Positions 1-9,009 of a stretch of DNA of 64,000 nt are shown here, one piece after another; the stretch's first letter is position 1; each line of letters starts with the position of its first letter. The position numbers and the translations under genes were made by a program. A model generated the notes under the pieces. It did not search any database and was not told the origin of the DNA. It worked only from the letters and a program-made list of their open reading frames with translations. Source of the stretch: Gammaproteobacteria bacterium (GTDB lineage Bacteria > Pseudomonadota > Gammaproteobacteria > Pseudomonadales > Halieaceae); assembly GCA_024686215.1 (NCBI GenBank), contig JAIBDN010000001.1:44387-108386 (forward strand), read 5' to 3'.

Positions 1-2
1 TC

Positions 3-1328
3 GGCGCTGGTTCCGGGGGGGTTCGTGCGGCGCGCATGGCCGCCGGCTTTGGCGCCCGGGTCGCTGTAGCTGAGGATCGCTACATGGGCGGCACCTGCGT
101 CAACGTGGGCTGTGTGCCAAAAAAACTCTATGTGTACGCCTCGGAGTTCGGCAAGGGTTATAAAGATGGCCGCGGGTTCGGCTGGGACAGCGCCCCTGCC
201 AGCTTTAATTGGGCGACCCTGCGAGACAACAAAAAGACAGAAATTTCTCGGCTCAATGGCATTTACCGCAACCTGCTAGGGGGCGTCGACGCAGAGATCA
301 TTGATGGCCGCGGCAGCATCGTGGACGCCCACACCGTGGCCGTGGGCGAGCAACAATTCAGCGCGGAAAAAATTCTTATCGCCACCGGCGGCTGGCCTCA
401 CATCCCGGAATTCCCGGGCAGCGAATACGCTATCAGTTCTAACGAAGTATTCGATCTGGAGCACTTCCCGCAGCGCCTGGTGGTCGTTGGCGGCGGCTAC
501 ATTGCGGTGGAATTCGCCGGTATCTTCAACGGCCTGGGTGCCGAGGTTACCCAGCTCTACCGCGGGCCACTGTTCCTGCGCGGCTTCGACGAGGATATTC
601 GCACCCACGCGGCCCAGGAGATTGCCAAAACCGGAGTAGACCTGCGCTTTGACATCAACGTGGAGAGTATCAGCCGCACAGCCGACGGACTGTCGTTAAG
701 CCTGACTGATGGCAGCACCGTGGCCGCAGATGCCGTGCTGTATGCCACCGGGCGCAAGCCCAACCTGCAGGGCCTGGGGCTTGAACAGGTCAATGTAGCG
801 CTTGACGCTTCCGGCACAGTAAGCGTGGACTCCCACTATTGCACCAGCGAACCCAGTATCTTTGCTCTTGGCGACGTCATCGGCGGCATGGAATTAACCC
901 CGGTGGCGCTGGCAGAAGGCATGACCTTTGCTCGCGAGCAGTTCGGTGGCAACGCCAACCAGGTGGACTATGACTTTATTCCTACTGCGGTATTCTGCCA
1001 GCCCAACATCGGCACCGTGGGCTTCACCGAGGAGCAGGCCAGGGCAAAATTTGGCGACATAAGCCTGTACAAATCGACCTTCAAGCCGATGAAGCACACC
1101 CTCAGCGGCCGCGACGAAAAAACCTTCATGAAGCTGATTGTGGACAAGGCCAGCGACCGGGTGGTGGGGGTGCATATGATGGGCCCGGACGCCGGCGAGA
1201 TCATGCAGGGCATCGCCATCGCGCTTCGCGCAGGCGCCACCAAAGCGGTATTTGATACCACCATCGGCATACACCCCACCGCGGCAGAAGAATTCGTCAC
1301 CATGCGCGAGCCCTGGACCGGCGACTGA
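3..1328 (+). CDS. gor: Glutathione-disulfide reductase, 5'-truncated by window edge
   Basis: NADPH-dependent flavoenzyme that reduces glutathione disulfide in the cytoplasm. The frame is open from base 3, and residues before the first ATG (position 36) spell the FAD-binding GAGSGG motif, so that ATG is internal and only about ten N-terminal residues are missing. The redox-active disulfide is visible as [13 protein letters not shown], the NADPH-binding fold as [11 protein letters not shown], and the C-terminal catalytic histidine as HPTAAEEF. The 441 visible residues fit the family length of about 450. A TauE-type permease gene starts 2 bp downstream, suggesting co-transcription. Related disulfide reductases (lipoamide, mercuric) are less likely because of the GR-type C-terminus. 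Confidence 0.93.
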   Translation, partial: GAGSGGVRAARMAAGFGARVAVAEDRYMGGTCVNVGCVPKKLYVYASEFGKGYKDGRGFGWDSAPASFNWATLRDNKKTEISRLNGIYRNLLGGVDAEIIDGRGSIVDAHTVAVGEQQFSAEKILIATGGWPHIPEFPGSEYAISSNEVFDLEHFPQRLVVVGGGYIAVEFAGIFNGLGAEVTQLYRGPLFLRGFDEDIRTHAAQEIAKTGVDLRFDINVESISRTADGLSLSLTDGSTVAADAVLYATGRKPNLQGLGLEQVNVALDASGTVSVDSHYCTSEPSIFALGDVIGGMELTPVALAEGMTFAREQFGGNANQVDYDFIPTAVFCQPNIGTVGFTEEQARAKFGDISLYKSTFKPMKHTLSGRDEKTFMKLIVDKASDRVVGVHMMGPDAGEIMQGIAIALRAGATKAVFDTTIGIHPTAAEEFVTMREPWTGD

Positions 1329-1330
1329 CA

Positions 1331-2089
1331 GTGGAACTGGACCTGTTACAGGCAGCGCTACTGGTTATTGTGGGTATCGCTGCCGGCTTTCTCAATGTAA
1401 TGGCCGGGGGCGGGTCTTTGCTGACTGTCCCGGTAATGGTGTTCATGGGTTTACCGGGGCCAGTGGCCAACGGCACCAACCGCATCGCCATCCTGGCGCA
1501 GAACCTGACCGCTGTTGCCACCTTCGCGAAGCGCGGTTTCAGCGACTTCAAACTCAGTCTTAGCCTTGCCGTATGTGCCTTACCTGGCGCGGTCGCCGGC
1601 GCCCTGTTGGGCACCCAACTGGATGGAATCTGGTTCAATCGCGCCCTGGCCGTAATCATGGTGGCGGTCATGCTGATTATGCATTTCGACAAGGGTTCTC
1701 AACAGCACGCCGAGGATCATCAGCCCTCTCGGCAACAACTGATCAACGGCCATCTGCTGATGGTAGCCGCGGGGTTCTGGGGAGGATTTATACAGCTGGG
1801 CGTGGGCTTTATCATCATGCCTATACTGAACAAGGTCATGGGCCTGGACCTGGTGCGCACCAATATGCACAAGGTCTTTATCATCGCCAGCTATACCATT
1901 GCCGCCTTGATCGTATTTGCCAGCCAGGTGGAACTCCTGTTAATGGTAGGCCTCGCACTGGCACTGGGCAATTCCATTGGCGGCTACCTGGGAGCACACT
2001 TCACCATCAGTAAAGGTGAACGCCTGATCCGGATTGTGCTCAATCTGGTACTTATTGGCCTCATTATTAAGTTATTATTCACTGCCTGA
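1331..2089 (+). CDS. TauE/SafE-family membrane permease
   Basis: Integral inner-membrane protein of 252 residues in the TauE/SafE (former DUF81) family, whose members are thought to export sulfite, sulfoacetate or other sulfur-containing anions. The sequence shows the two-half layout of the family: a glycine-rich AAGFLNVMAGGGSLL near residue 20 and a second-half counterpart AAGFWGGFIQLGVGF near residue 150, with about eight hydrophobic segments. The GTG start lies 2 bp after the glutathione reductase stop, so the two are probably one transcript. A link with thiol or sulfur metabolism is plausible from the neighbour, but the substrate cannot be read from sequence. Confidence 0.8.
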   Translation: MELDLLQAALLVIVGIAAGFLNVMAGGGSLLTVPVMVFMGLPGPVANGTNRIAILAQNLTAVATFAKRGFSDFKLSLSLAVCALPGAVAGALLGTQLDGIWFNRALAVIMVAVMLIMHFDKGSQQHAEDHQPSRQQLINGHLLMVAAGFWGGFIQLGVGFIIMPILNKVMGLDLVRTNMHKVFIIASYTIAALIVFASQVELLLMVGLALALGNSIGGYLGAHFTISKGERLIRIVLNLVLIGLIIKLLFTA

Positions 2090-2161
2090 AGCGACGGCTA
2101 ATGCCAGTCTGCCGGCCAGACGGCCGGGCTACGCGCGAAACAGCACAAGAACCCAATTTGC

Positions 2162-3094
2162 ATGATTGAAGTACAGTCCCTGACCCGTCGCTACGGCAAG
2201 AACCTGGCCGTAGACGATGTATCTTTTTCTATCGAGCGCAATGAGATTGTGGGCCTGCTAGGGCACAATGGCGCGGGCAAAACCACCATCATGCGCATGC
2301 TCAGTGGCTACCTCGAACCCTGTGCAGGCGCCATTCATATCGGCGGGGTAGACCTGGCCTCTGGCGCACGGGAGATACAACAACAACTGGGCTACCTGCC
2401 CGAGAACCTGCCGGTATACCCGGACATGATGGTTGCCGACTACCTGGAATACGCAGCAACGCTCAAAGGTATTCCCGCAGAACAGCGCTACCAACGCATA
2501 CGCGAAGCGCTGGCCGCTACCGAACTGGCTCCTCGCGCGCTGCACGGCATCCACACCCTGTCGCGAGGCCTGAAACAGCGCGTGGGGGTGGCTCAGGCGG
2601 TTCTCGGCCAGCCCAGCCTGCTGATTCTCGATGAACCCACCAACGGGCTGGACCCGCAACAGACCGAACATATGCGTCAGCTTATACGCAAGCTGGCACG
2701 GCGCGCGACGGTCATACTTTCCACCCACATCATGCAGGAAGTTGACGCCCTGTGTGACCGTGTACTGATTTTGCGCCAGGGAAAACTGGCTTTAGATGCG
2801 AGTCTGAAGCAACTGCATCACAGCAGAACCCTGCACTTGCGCAGCGATGCTGAGGTCCAGGCGCTGCCAGACTTACTGCGCCGCATGCCCCAGGTCAGCA
2901 GCGTAGAGCGACTGCCCGACGAGAACGGGCAACTGCAGTTTTCACTGTTGCTGCACGATAATGCCGACTGCGACACCGCCGCCAACAATATTTCGCGCTG
3001 CGTGATTAACGCCGGCGCCAGATTGTATCAATTGCAACTGGTGACCAGAGATTTGGAGAGCGTGTTTCGGGAGGTAAACACTCGTGACAACTGA
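2162..3094 (+). CDS. ABC transporter ATP-binding protein, GldA-like
   Basis: Cytoplasmic ATPase subunit of an ABC-2 type exporter, 310 residues. Walker A is GHNGAGKTT at residues 34-42; the signature loop is LSRGLKQRVG (LSRG rather than LSGG), Walker B is LLILDEPTNGLDP and the H-loop is STH. About 90 residues beyond the nucleotide-binding domain form a C-terminal extension usual in GldA/CcmA-like proteins. The next gene overlaps by 11 bp and encodes the fused permease, so the pair is translated together. The family is named for Bacteroidetes gliding, but proteobacterial members occur in non-gliding bacteria and their cargo is unknown. Confidence 0.85.
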   Translation: MIEVQSLTRRYGKNLAVDDVSFSIERNEIVGLLGHNGAGKTTIMRMLSGYLEPCAGAIHIGGVDLASGAREIQQQLGYLPENLPVYPDMMVADYLEYAATLKGIPAEQRYQRIREALAATELAPRALHGIHTLSRGLKQRVGVAQAVLGQPSLLILDEPTNGLDPQQTEHMRQLIRKLARRATVILSTHIMQEVDALCDRVLILRQGKLALDASLKQLHHSRTLHLRSDAEVQALPDLLRRMPQVSSVERLPDENGQLQFSLLLHDNADCDTAANNISRCVINAGARLYQLQLVTRDLESVFREVNTRDN

Positions 3095-5936
3095 TTCCGT
3101 ATCCCGACGAGTCGCACGCAAGGAGATCAATTCGTTCTTCGCCTCCCCGGTTGCCTGGTTATTCCTGGCCTCTTTTGCTGCTGTCAGCCTGTTCGTGTTT
3201 TTTTGGGTGGAATCCTTCTTTGCCCGCAACATAGCCGACATCCGACCGTTGTTCGAATGGATGCCAATACTGTTGATATTTCTGTGTGCCGCACTGACCA
3301 TGCGCATGTGGAGCGATGAACGACGCAACGGCACACTGGAACACGTGTTGACGCAACCTGCCGGCCTGTGGCGCTTTGTGCTGGGTAAATTTCGCGCCTG
3401 CTTTGCACTGCTGCTACTGGCACTGGTGTGCACCGCGCCGCTACCAATTACCGTGGCGCTTATCGCGGATCTTGACTGGGGCCCCGTGGCCGGCGGTTAT
3501 CTTGCCGCTATTTTGCTGGGTGCCGCCTACCTCAGCGCCGGTCTTTGGATATCCGCACGCACCGACAACGCTATCGTCAGCCTGATAGGCACTGTTGCCT
3601 TGTGTGGCCTGCTGTACCTGCCGGGCAGCGCGGCTTTTACCGAGTTTTTCAACGACAGTACGGCTAGCGCGCTGCGCGCACTGGGCAGTGGCTCACGCTT
3701 TGAAAGCATTACCCGTGGGGTCATAGACGCTCGCGATCTGGCGTACTACCTGAGCTTGTGCATTGCCTTCCTGGCCTTGAATGTGTACAGCCTGGAAAGC
3801 GAGCGCTGGACCCGTTTCGTAGCGACCACCCGACATCGCCAGTGGCGCATCGCCATCGCGCTAATACTGTGCAACCTGCTACTGGCCAATACGTGGCTGG
3901 CGCGCATGGATACCCTGCGGCTGGACCTGACCCGCGGCAAACTCTACTCCATCTCGCAACCCACGCATGACTTCCTCAATCGCCTGGAAGAACCACTGTT
4001 GATTCGCGCTTATTTCAGCGCCAGGACCCATCCGCTGCTGGCGCCTTTAGTGCCGCAATTGCGCGACCTGCTGCGCGAATATGAAATTGCGGGGAAAGGC
4101 CTGGTGCGCGTGGAGTTTGTGGACCCGGCACTGGACCCGGAACTGGAACAGGAAGCCAACAAGAAGTACGGCATCAATGCCAGACCCTTCAAGGTCTCAG
4201 ACCGCTATCAGGCGGCACTGGTCAACTCCTACTTCAACATCCTGGTGCACTATGGTGACGAATACGAAACACTGGGATTCGACGAACTGATTGAAGTGCA
4301 CAGCGCCAACAACAGCGATTCGGAGGTCGCCCTGCGCAACCCGGAATACGATATCACCCGCGCTATTAAGGATGTGCTCTACAAGTATCGCCTGGGCGGA
4401 GAATTGTTTGCAGGTATCGACGAGCCAGTTGAACTGATTGCCTATGTCTCCGCAGACGCGCTATTGCCGGACCAACTGCTGATCTACAAACATGCTATAA
4501 AAGAACACTTAAAGGGCGTCGCAGAGAATTCTGGTGACAAGTTCAGTGTGCGCTTTATCGCTCCGGAAAGCGGCGATGGCAGAGTGGCCAGGCAAATCGC
4601 CGACGAATGGGGATTCAAACCCATGGCATCCGCTATGGACCCGGAACAGGAATTCTTCTTTTACCTCACCCTGGCAGATACCCGCCAGGTAGTACAACTA
4701 CCCACCGACGATTTCGACGCCAGTGGTTTCAGTGCCCTGCTGGATGCCGGCTTGCGACGTTTTGCCAGCGGATTCACCCGCACTGTGGCGCTGGCTCTGC
4801 CCCGGGTCAACGCCCAGATGGCACGTTACAAACTGGGTGGGCCAACCTTTACCAATCTGGAACAAACAATTACCCGCGACTACAGTATTCGCCTGGAAAA
4901 TCTCGCTGATGGCAGTGTGTCGCCGGAGGCGGACATTCTCGCGGTGGTCGCGCCACAGCGGCTGGAAGCTACAGCCCTACTGGCCATTGACCAATTCCTG
5001 ATGCGCGGTGGCACAGTCATCCTGGCCACCTCGCCCTACACAGCAGAAATCAGCGACGGACAGCTGCGCATGCAGGACTGGAACAGCGGCCTGCAGGAGT
5101 GGCTGGCCCACATGGGCATCGTCATAGGCAATAGTCTGGTGCTGGACCGACAAAGTGCCGCTTTCCCGGCACCCGTAAAGCGCAGCGCGGGCGACTATGA
5201 GTTCCAGGATGTGCGCATGATCGACTACCCGTATTTCGTCGACCTGCGGGCCCCGGGGCTCAATCCCGGCCACGCCATTACCGCCAGCCTGCCACAAGTC
5301 ACTATGGCATGGGCCTCCCCCCTTGAGGTTACACGGCAGGAGGGCCGCAGCGTCACCGGGCTACTGCAAAGCTCACCGAAGTCCTGGCTAAGTGATGCCA
5401 TGGACATCATGCCCAGTGTAAATGAGGATGGCCTGAGCATCTTCCAGCCCAGTGACGTCGCGCCAGAGCAACGCGGGGCCCAGCAACTGGCTGTCATGCT
5501 GGAGGGCCGCTTCGATTCCTATTTCTCCGCACGCAAACTCCCCCCTGGCAGCGACGCAGGTGCAAACCTGTCAGGCATCAGCAGCCTGGTAGAGCGCTCT
5601 GCGGAATCCGCTCGCATTGTGCTATTTGCCTCCAACGACTTCATGGACGATCAGATGCTCAATGCGCAGGTGGTCGCCAGCGGAACCCAGTATCTGGGGC
5701 CGCTTGAGTTGTTTATGAATACCCTGGACTGGTCGCTGCGTGACGACCAGTTGCTGCAGATACGCTCCCAGGCGCATTTCAATCGCACCCTGCCACCCAT
5801 GGAACAACAGGCCCAGGCGTTGATCGAGTACTTTAATTATGGTCTGGCCATACTGTGGTTGGGACTGCTGGCCCTGCTGCACCAGTTACTCAAGTGGCTT
5901 GGCCGGCGGCGCTATGCGCGGGAGCTGGCACTGTGA
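3084..5936 (+). CDS. Fused ABC-2 permease / GldG-like auxiliary protein
   Basis: A 950-residue membrane protein that joins two functions found separately in other bacteria. Residues 1 to about 245 form a GldF-type ABC-2 permease with six hydrophobic segments. After a further membrane helix near residue 265, a large soluble part to about residue 910 resembles GldG/DUF4350-type proteins, and a last helix (ILWLGLLALLHQLL) precedes a basic tail. The GTG start at 3084 follows a GGGAGG ribosome-binding site by about nine bases and overlaps the ATPase gene. With the ATPase and the DUF4340 protein it probably makes one envelope complex. Export substrate unknown. Confidence 0.82.
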   Translation: MTTDSVSRRVARKEINSFFASPVAWLFLASFAAVSLFVFFWVESFFARNIADIRPLFEWMPILLIFLCAALTMRMWSDERRNGTLEHVLTQPAGLWRFVLGKFRACFALLLLALVCTAPLPITVALIADLDWGPVAGGYLAAILLGAAYLSAGLWISARTDNAIVSLIGTVALCGLLYLPGSAAFTEFFNDSTASALRALGSGSRFESITRGVIDARDLAYYLSLCIAFLALNVYSLESERWTRFVATTRHRQWRIAIALILCNLLLANTWLARMDTLRLDLTRGKLYSISQPTHDFLNRLEEPLLIRAYFSARTHPLLAPLVPQLRDLLREYEIAGKGLVRVEFVDPALDPELEQEANKKYGINARPFKVSDRYQAALVNSYFNILVHYGDEYETLGFDELIEVHSANNSDSEVALRNPEYDITRAIKDVLYKYRLGGELFAGIDEPVELIAYVSADALLPDQLLIYKHAIKEHLKGVAENSGDKFSVRFIAPESGDGRVARQIADEWGFKPMASAMDPEQEFFFYLTLADTRQVVQLPTDDFDASGFSALLDAGLRRFASGFTRTVALALPRVNAQMARYKLGGPTFTNLEQTITRDYSIRLENLADGSVSPEADILAVVAPQRLEATALLAIDQFLMRGGTVILATSPYTAEISDGQLRMQDWNSGLQEWLAHMGIVIGNSLVLDRQSAAFPAPVKRSAGDYEFQDVRMIDYPYFVDLRAPGLNPGHAITASLPQVTMAWASPLEVTRQEGRSVTGLLQSSPKSWLSDAMDIMPSVNEDGLSIFQPSDVAPEQRGAQQLAVMLEGRFDSYFSARKLPPGSDAGANLSGISSLVERSAESARIVLFASNDFMDDQMLNAQVVASGTQYLGPLELFMNTLDWSLRDDQLLQIRSQAHFNRTLPPMEQQAQALIEYFNYGLAILWLGLLALLHQLLKWLGRRRYARELAL

Positions 5937-6835
5937 AGCGCGTCATTACCACCCTGTTACTGGTCACATTGATTCAATGCGCACTGGTGGCGATCGTATA
6001 CTGGCCGCAACAGATGGATACCAGCCAGAGTGTAAAACCTGTCTGGGAAACGCTGACTGCTGCTGCGATTGACGAAATCCGCATCGTGGACGAGCAGGGG
6101 CAGGAACAGTTATTGCAAAAAAATGGAGAGCACTGGCAGCTGCCTGGGCAGCACACACTGCCAGTAGATCCCGAGAGGATAGAAAAACTGCTGCAAGGTC
6201 TTTTATCCCACCGGGATGGCTGGCCGGTGGCACACTCTCCGGCGGCCCGCCAGCGCTTTGAGGTCGCCAATTACCATTTCCAGCGTCACATCAGCCTGTT
6301 CGGCGAGGGTGAACAGCTGGGAGATATTTACCTGGGAACATCTCCGGGTTTTCGCAAGGTTCACGCACGCAGCGGTGGGCAAGGTGGTATTTATTCCATC
6401 AGTTTTAATGTCTTTGACGCCCCACTGGGCGCTGACACCTGGCTAGACCCGAGGTTGTTACAGGTACGTACCCCTATGCGGATAAGCGCCGACGCCTACA
6501 GCATTCACCGGGACGGTGGACAGTGGCAGTCCGGCAGTGGAGGCACCCCCGAGGAGCGGGAACTGTTGTCATTGCTCGCGGCTCTGCGCTCGCTGCAAAT
6601 AAAGGGCGTGGCCAGCGCCATGCAGGAGCAACAACTCAAGAACACCGAGGCAACACTGGTACTGGATATCGACAGCCTTGCAGGGACCGTACAGCTGCAA
6701 CTGTACCGTCTGGACGGCTATTACTTCATTCGCAGTAGTGAGTACCCGTTGCTTTTCACCCTGAGCGCCTGGGATTACGACCGCCTGACTACGGTCGACA
6801 TTCTGCGTATCTCAGGCAAATACGTCGGGGAGTAG
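5933..6835 (+). CDS. DUF4340 domain-containing membrane-anchored protein
   Basis: A 300-residue protein with one N-terminal membrane helix (VITTLLLVTLIQCALVAIVY) and a large, probably periplasmic, domain of the DUF4340 type. DUF4340 genes regularly follow GldG-like genes, so it is inferred to be a third component of the exporter. The start chosen is the GTG at 5933, which overlaps the upstream stop as GTGA; a longer reading from an upstream ATG would add 26 residues encoded inside the previous gene and is unlikely. No catalytic motif is apparent. It is the last gene of this plus-strand group. Confidence 0.75.
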   Translation: MKRVITTLLLVTLIQCALVAIVYWPQQMDTSQSVKPVWETLTAAAIDEIRIVDEQGQEQLLQKNGEHWQLPGQHTLPVDPERIEKLLQGLLSHRDGWPVAHSPAARQRFEVANYHFQRHISLFGEGEQLGDIYLGTSPGFRKVHARSGGQGGIYSISFNVFDAPLGADTWLDPRLLQVRTPMRISADAYSIHRDGGQWQSGSGGTPEERELLSLLAALRSLQIKGVASAMQEQQLKNTEATLVLDIDSLAGTVQLQLYRLDGYYFIRSSEYPLLFTLSAWDYDRLTTVDILRISGKYVGE

Positions 6836-6915
6836 TTCCCCACAGGTGCGCTCTAACATGCCCTGCACTTTGCTACCCACCAACCGGACTAGCTGAGCAA
6901 TGGCGCAGCCGCCAG

Positions 6916-7719
6916 TTAATCCTTGAATTCAGGGCTGCGGCCTTCCTTGCGGGCGCGTATGGCCTCTTCGAAATTCTGTGTAGTCATACGCATAAATAGC
7001 TGGGCGTGACCCTCATGGTTCATATGGCTGTGCAGGCTGCCGGCGTCCATCCCCGCCCACAACATCTGCTTGCTCAACTCCACCCCCAACTGGGAAAAAC
7101 CGGCGATACGCTCAGCAACCTTGTAGCACTCTTCCAGCAAGTCCTGCTGCGGCACCACTTGCGAGACCATACCGATGTGCTGGGCTTCCGCGGCGTCCAC
7201 ATCACGGCCGGTAAGCATTATCTCAAAGGCGCGGCTGCTGCCTATGGCTCTGGGCAGCAAGTAGCTCAAGCCAAGCTCCGCTGAGGTTAGCCCATTATTT
7301 ATGCCTGCAGGACGAAAATAGGCACCCTGCGCTGCTATACGAATGTCTGTCGCCATGGACAGGCAAAAACCCCCGCCAATCGCCGCGCCATTAATGGCGC
7401 CAATCACCGGCTGGTGCATATCCTGAATGGCCTTGATTACGTCGTCGAGTATTTTCATCGCCCGGCGGGCGATACCCGGTACCGTAAGACCGTTGAAAAT
7501 GTCCAGCCAACCGGGATCCTCCAGGTCGGCCCCGGCACAAAATCCCGCACCCGCCCCGGTCACCACCACCACGCGAGTATCGTTGTCGAAACTCACCTCT
7601 TCCAGGGCGTCCTTGAAGGGCACCATCACATCAAACGCCATAGCGTTCATGCGCTCGGGTCGGTTGAGGGTGATCAAAGTCACATGGGGACGCGGCTTTT
7701 CTACAGTAACAAAGGACAT
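6916..7719 (-). CDS. Enoyl-CoA hydratase/isomerase family protein (crotonase)
   Basis: Crotonase-fold enzyme acting on a CoA thioester in the cytoplasm, 267 residues from the ATG at 7719. The oxyanion-hole segment GAGAGFCAGADL and the second segment AAIGGGFCLSMATDIRIA are clear, and glutamates occur in SAELGLSYLLPR and FEIMLTGRDV, the two places where hydratases carry their catalytic acids, so hydratase activity is plausible. A GTG at 7752 would add 11 residues but has no convincing ribosome-binding site. It is not part of the valine operon downstream, being separated by a divergent small gene. Substrate unknown. Confidence 0.85.
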   Translation of the reverse strand: MSFVTVEKPRPHVTLITLNRPERMNAMAFDVMVPFKDALEEVSFDNDTRVVVVTGAGAGFCAGADLEDPGWLDIFNGLTVPGIARRAMKILDDVIKAIQDMHQPVIGAINGAAIGGGFCLSMATDIRIAAQGAYFRPAGINNGLTSAELGLSYLLPRAIGSSRAFEIMLTGRDVDAAEAQHIGMVSQVVPQQDLLEECYKVAERIAGFSQLGVELSKQMLWAGMDAGSLHSHMNHEGHAQLFMRMTTQNFEEAIRARKEGRSPEFKD

Positions 7720-7886
7720 GGCCTGGACTCGCAGAGCAATTGGGAGACTCACAGCCTAAGCCCAGCCTCAGCTGGATGCCATGACACCAGCGGCCAGTTT
7801 GGGTTGCTCGCCTGCCAAGTGCACTAGCGACTGGCAAGGACGAATAACAGTGCACGTGCTACAGTTATCCTCAGGAGGAACAGTTT

Positions 7887-8084
7887 ATGCGACTACTGGG
7901 TATGGTTCTCGCGCTGGGCGCGATCGGGTGGGTTTTGTACCAGGCCTCCGGCGGCAAAGAAGGCGATGGTGTAATTCCTGAGAGTTATCAGCAATCGATG
8001 AAAAAAGCCGAGGGCGTAGAACAGTCTGTGCAAGAAGCGGCACAGCTGCGCATGCAGGAAATAGACCAGAAGACCAGCGAGTAG
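7887..8084 (+). CDS. Small membrane-anchored hypothetical protein
   Basis: A 65-residue protein of unknown function. Residues 1-20 form one hydrophobic segment (LLGMVLALGAIGWVLYQASG) with no lipobox cysteine, and residues 30-63 are charged and helical with a short coiled-coil character (SMKKAEGVEQSVQEAAQL). A strong AGGAGGA ribosome-binding site lies just upstream, which supports a real gene. The likely topology is an N-terminal inner-membrane anchor with a soluble tail. It stands alone between two minus-strand acyl-CoA metabolism genes. Confidence 0.7.
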   Translation: MRLLGMVLALGAIGWVLYQASGGKEGDGVIPESYQQSMKKAEGVEQSVQEAAQLRMQEIDQKTSE

Positions 8085-8105
8085 GCTGCTTCGTTCCCAG
8101 CGCAT

Positions 8106-8990
8106 TTAGCCCTGCAATTTTTCCAGGATACTGGAGAAGTCACGCTGACCATTGCCAGCTTCCTGGTGTTGACGATACAGCTCACTGGCCAGTTGTCCCA
8201 TGGGGTTATCAAAGTCACTCAGCTGCGCGATTTCCAGCGCCAGACCCAGGTCCTTGGCCATTAGATCCACCATAAATCCGGGTTTGTAGTCGTTGCTGGC
8301 GGGGGCGGTCTCCATCACCCCGGGATAGGGGTTATAGACTTCCAGCGACCAGTTGCGTCCGGAGCTTGCCAGCATGATCTGCGACAACACCTTGGGGTCG
8401 AGGCCGTTGCGGGCGCCCATTTCCAGCGCCTCACAGCTGCCAATCATATGGATGGCCAACAGCATATTGTTGCAGCCCTTGGCGACCTGGCCGGCTCCCG
8501 CGGGGCCGGCGTGGAAAATATTCTTGCCCATGTCCTGCAAGATCAGTTGCGCTTTCTCAAAGGTTTCTGCACTGCCGCCGCACATGAACGCCAGAGTTCC
8601 CGCGGCAGCCGCGGCCACACCGCCGGATACCGGGGAGTCCATGAAACCGATACCGGCAGCCGCTGCGGCCTCGCCAACCTGGCGCGCTGTAGCCGCATCG
8701 ATGGTGCTGCAGTCGAGAACGGTGGTGGCTTTATCCAGCTGCGCCAACAAACCATCGTCTCCCAGGTATATTCCCGCCACATGTTTGCCGGCCGGCAACA
8801 TCGACAACACATAGTCCACCCCGGTGGCAGCTTCAGCGGCTGACGCCGCCACTGCCGCACCCGCATCGCGCAGTTGCTGGCAGGCCTCTGCCGACAGGTC
8901 GAAAACGGTGACTTGATGCCCCGCCTTCACCAGGTTGATAGCCATGGGGCCACCCATATTGCCCAATCCGATAAACGCTACATTTGCCAT
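8106..8990 (-). CDS. mmsB: 3-hydroxyisobutyrate dehydrogenase
   Basis: NAD-dependent oxidation of 3-hydroxyisobutyrate to methylmalonate semialdehyde in valine degradation. The 294-residue protein begins with the dinucleotide-binding motif GLGNMGGPMA, has the substrate motif SPVSGG near residue 120 and the catalytic lysine segment GQVAKGCNNML near residue 170. The ATG at 8990 follows a GAGGAAAG ribosome-binding site; the extra 31 codons upstream are out of family. It is the last gene of a five-gene minus-strand operon, 19 bp after the hydrolase that makes its substrate. Confidence 0.92.
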   Translation of the reverse strand: MANVAFIGLGNMGGPMAINLVKAGHQVTVFDLSAEACQQLRDAGAAVAASAAEAATGVDYVLSMLPAGKHVAGIYLGDDGLLAQLDKATTVLDCSTIDAATARQVGEAAAAAGIGFMDSPVSGGVAAAAAGTLAFMCGGSAETFEKAQLILQDMGKNIFHAGPAGAGQVAKGCNNMLLAIHMIGSCEALEMGARNGLDPKVLSQIMLASSGRNWSLEVYNPYPGVMETAPASNDYKPGFMVDLMAKDLGLALEIAQLSDFDNPMGQLASELYRQHQEAGNGQRDFSSILEKLQG

Positions 8991-9009
8991 GATCTTTCCT
9001 CGGTATCTG

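Noticed and set aside
2110..2135. Terminator between the TauE and GldA genes
   Set aside because: A GTCTG-CCGGC-CAGAC hairpin exists but has no T-run and a weak stem.
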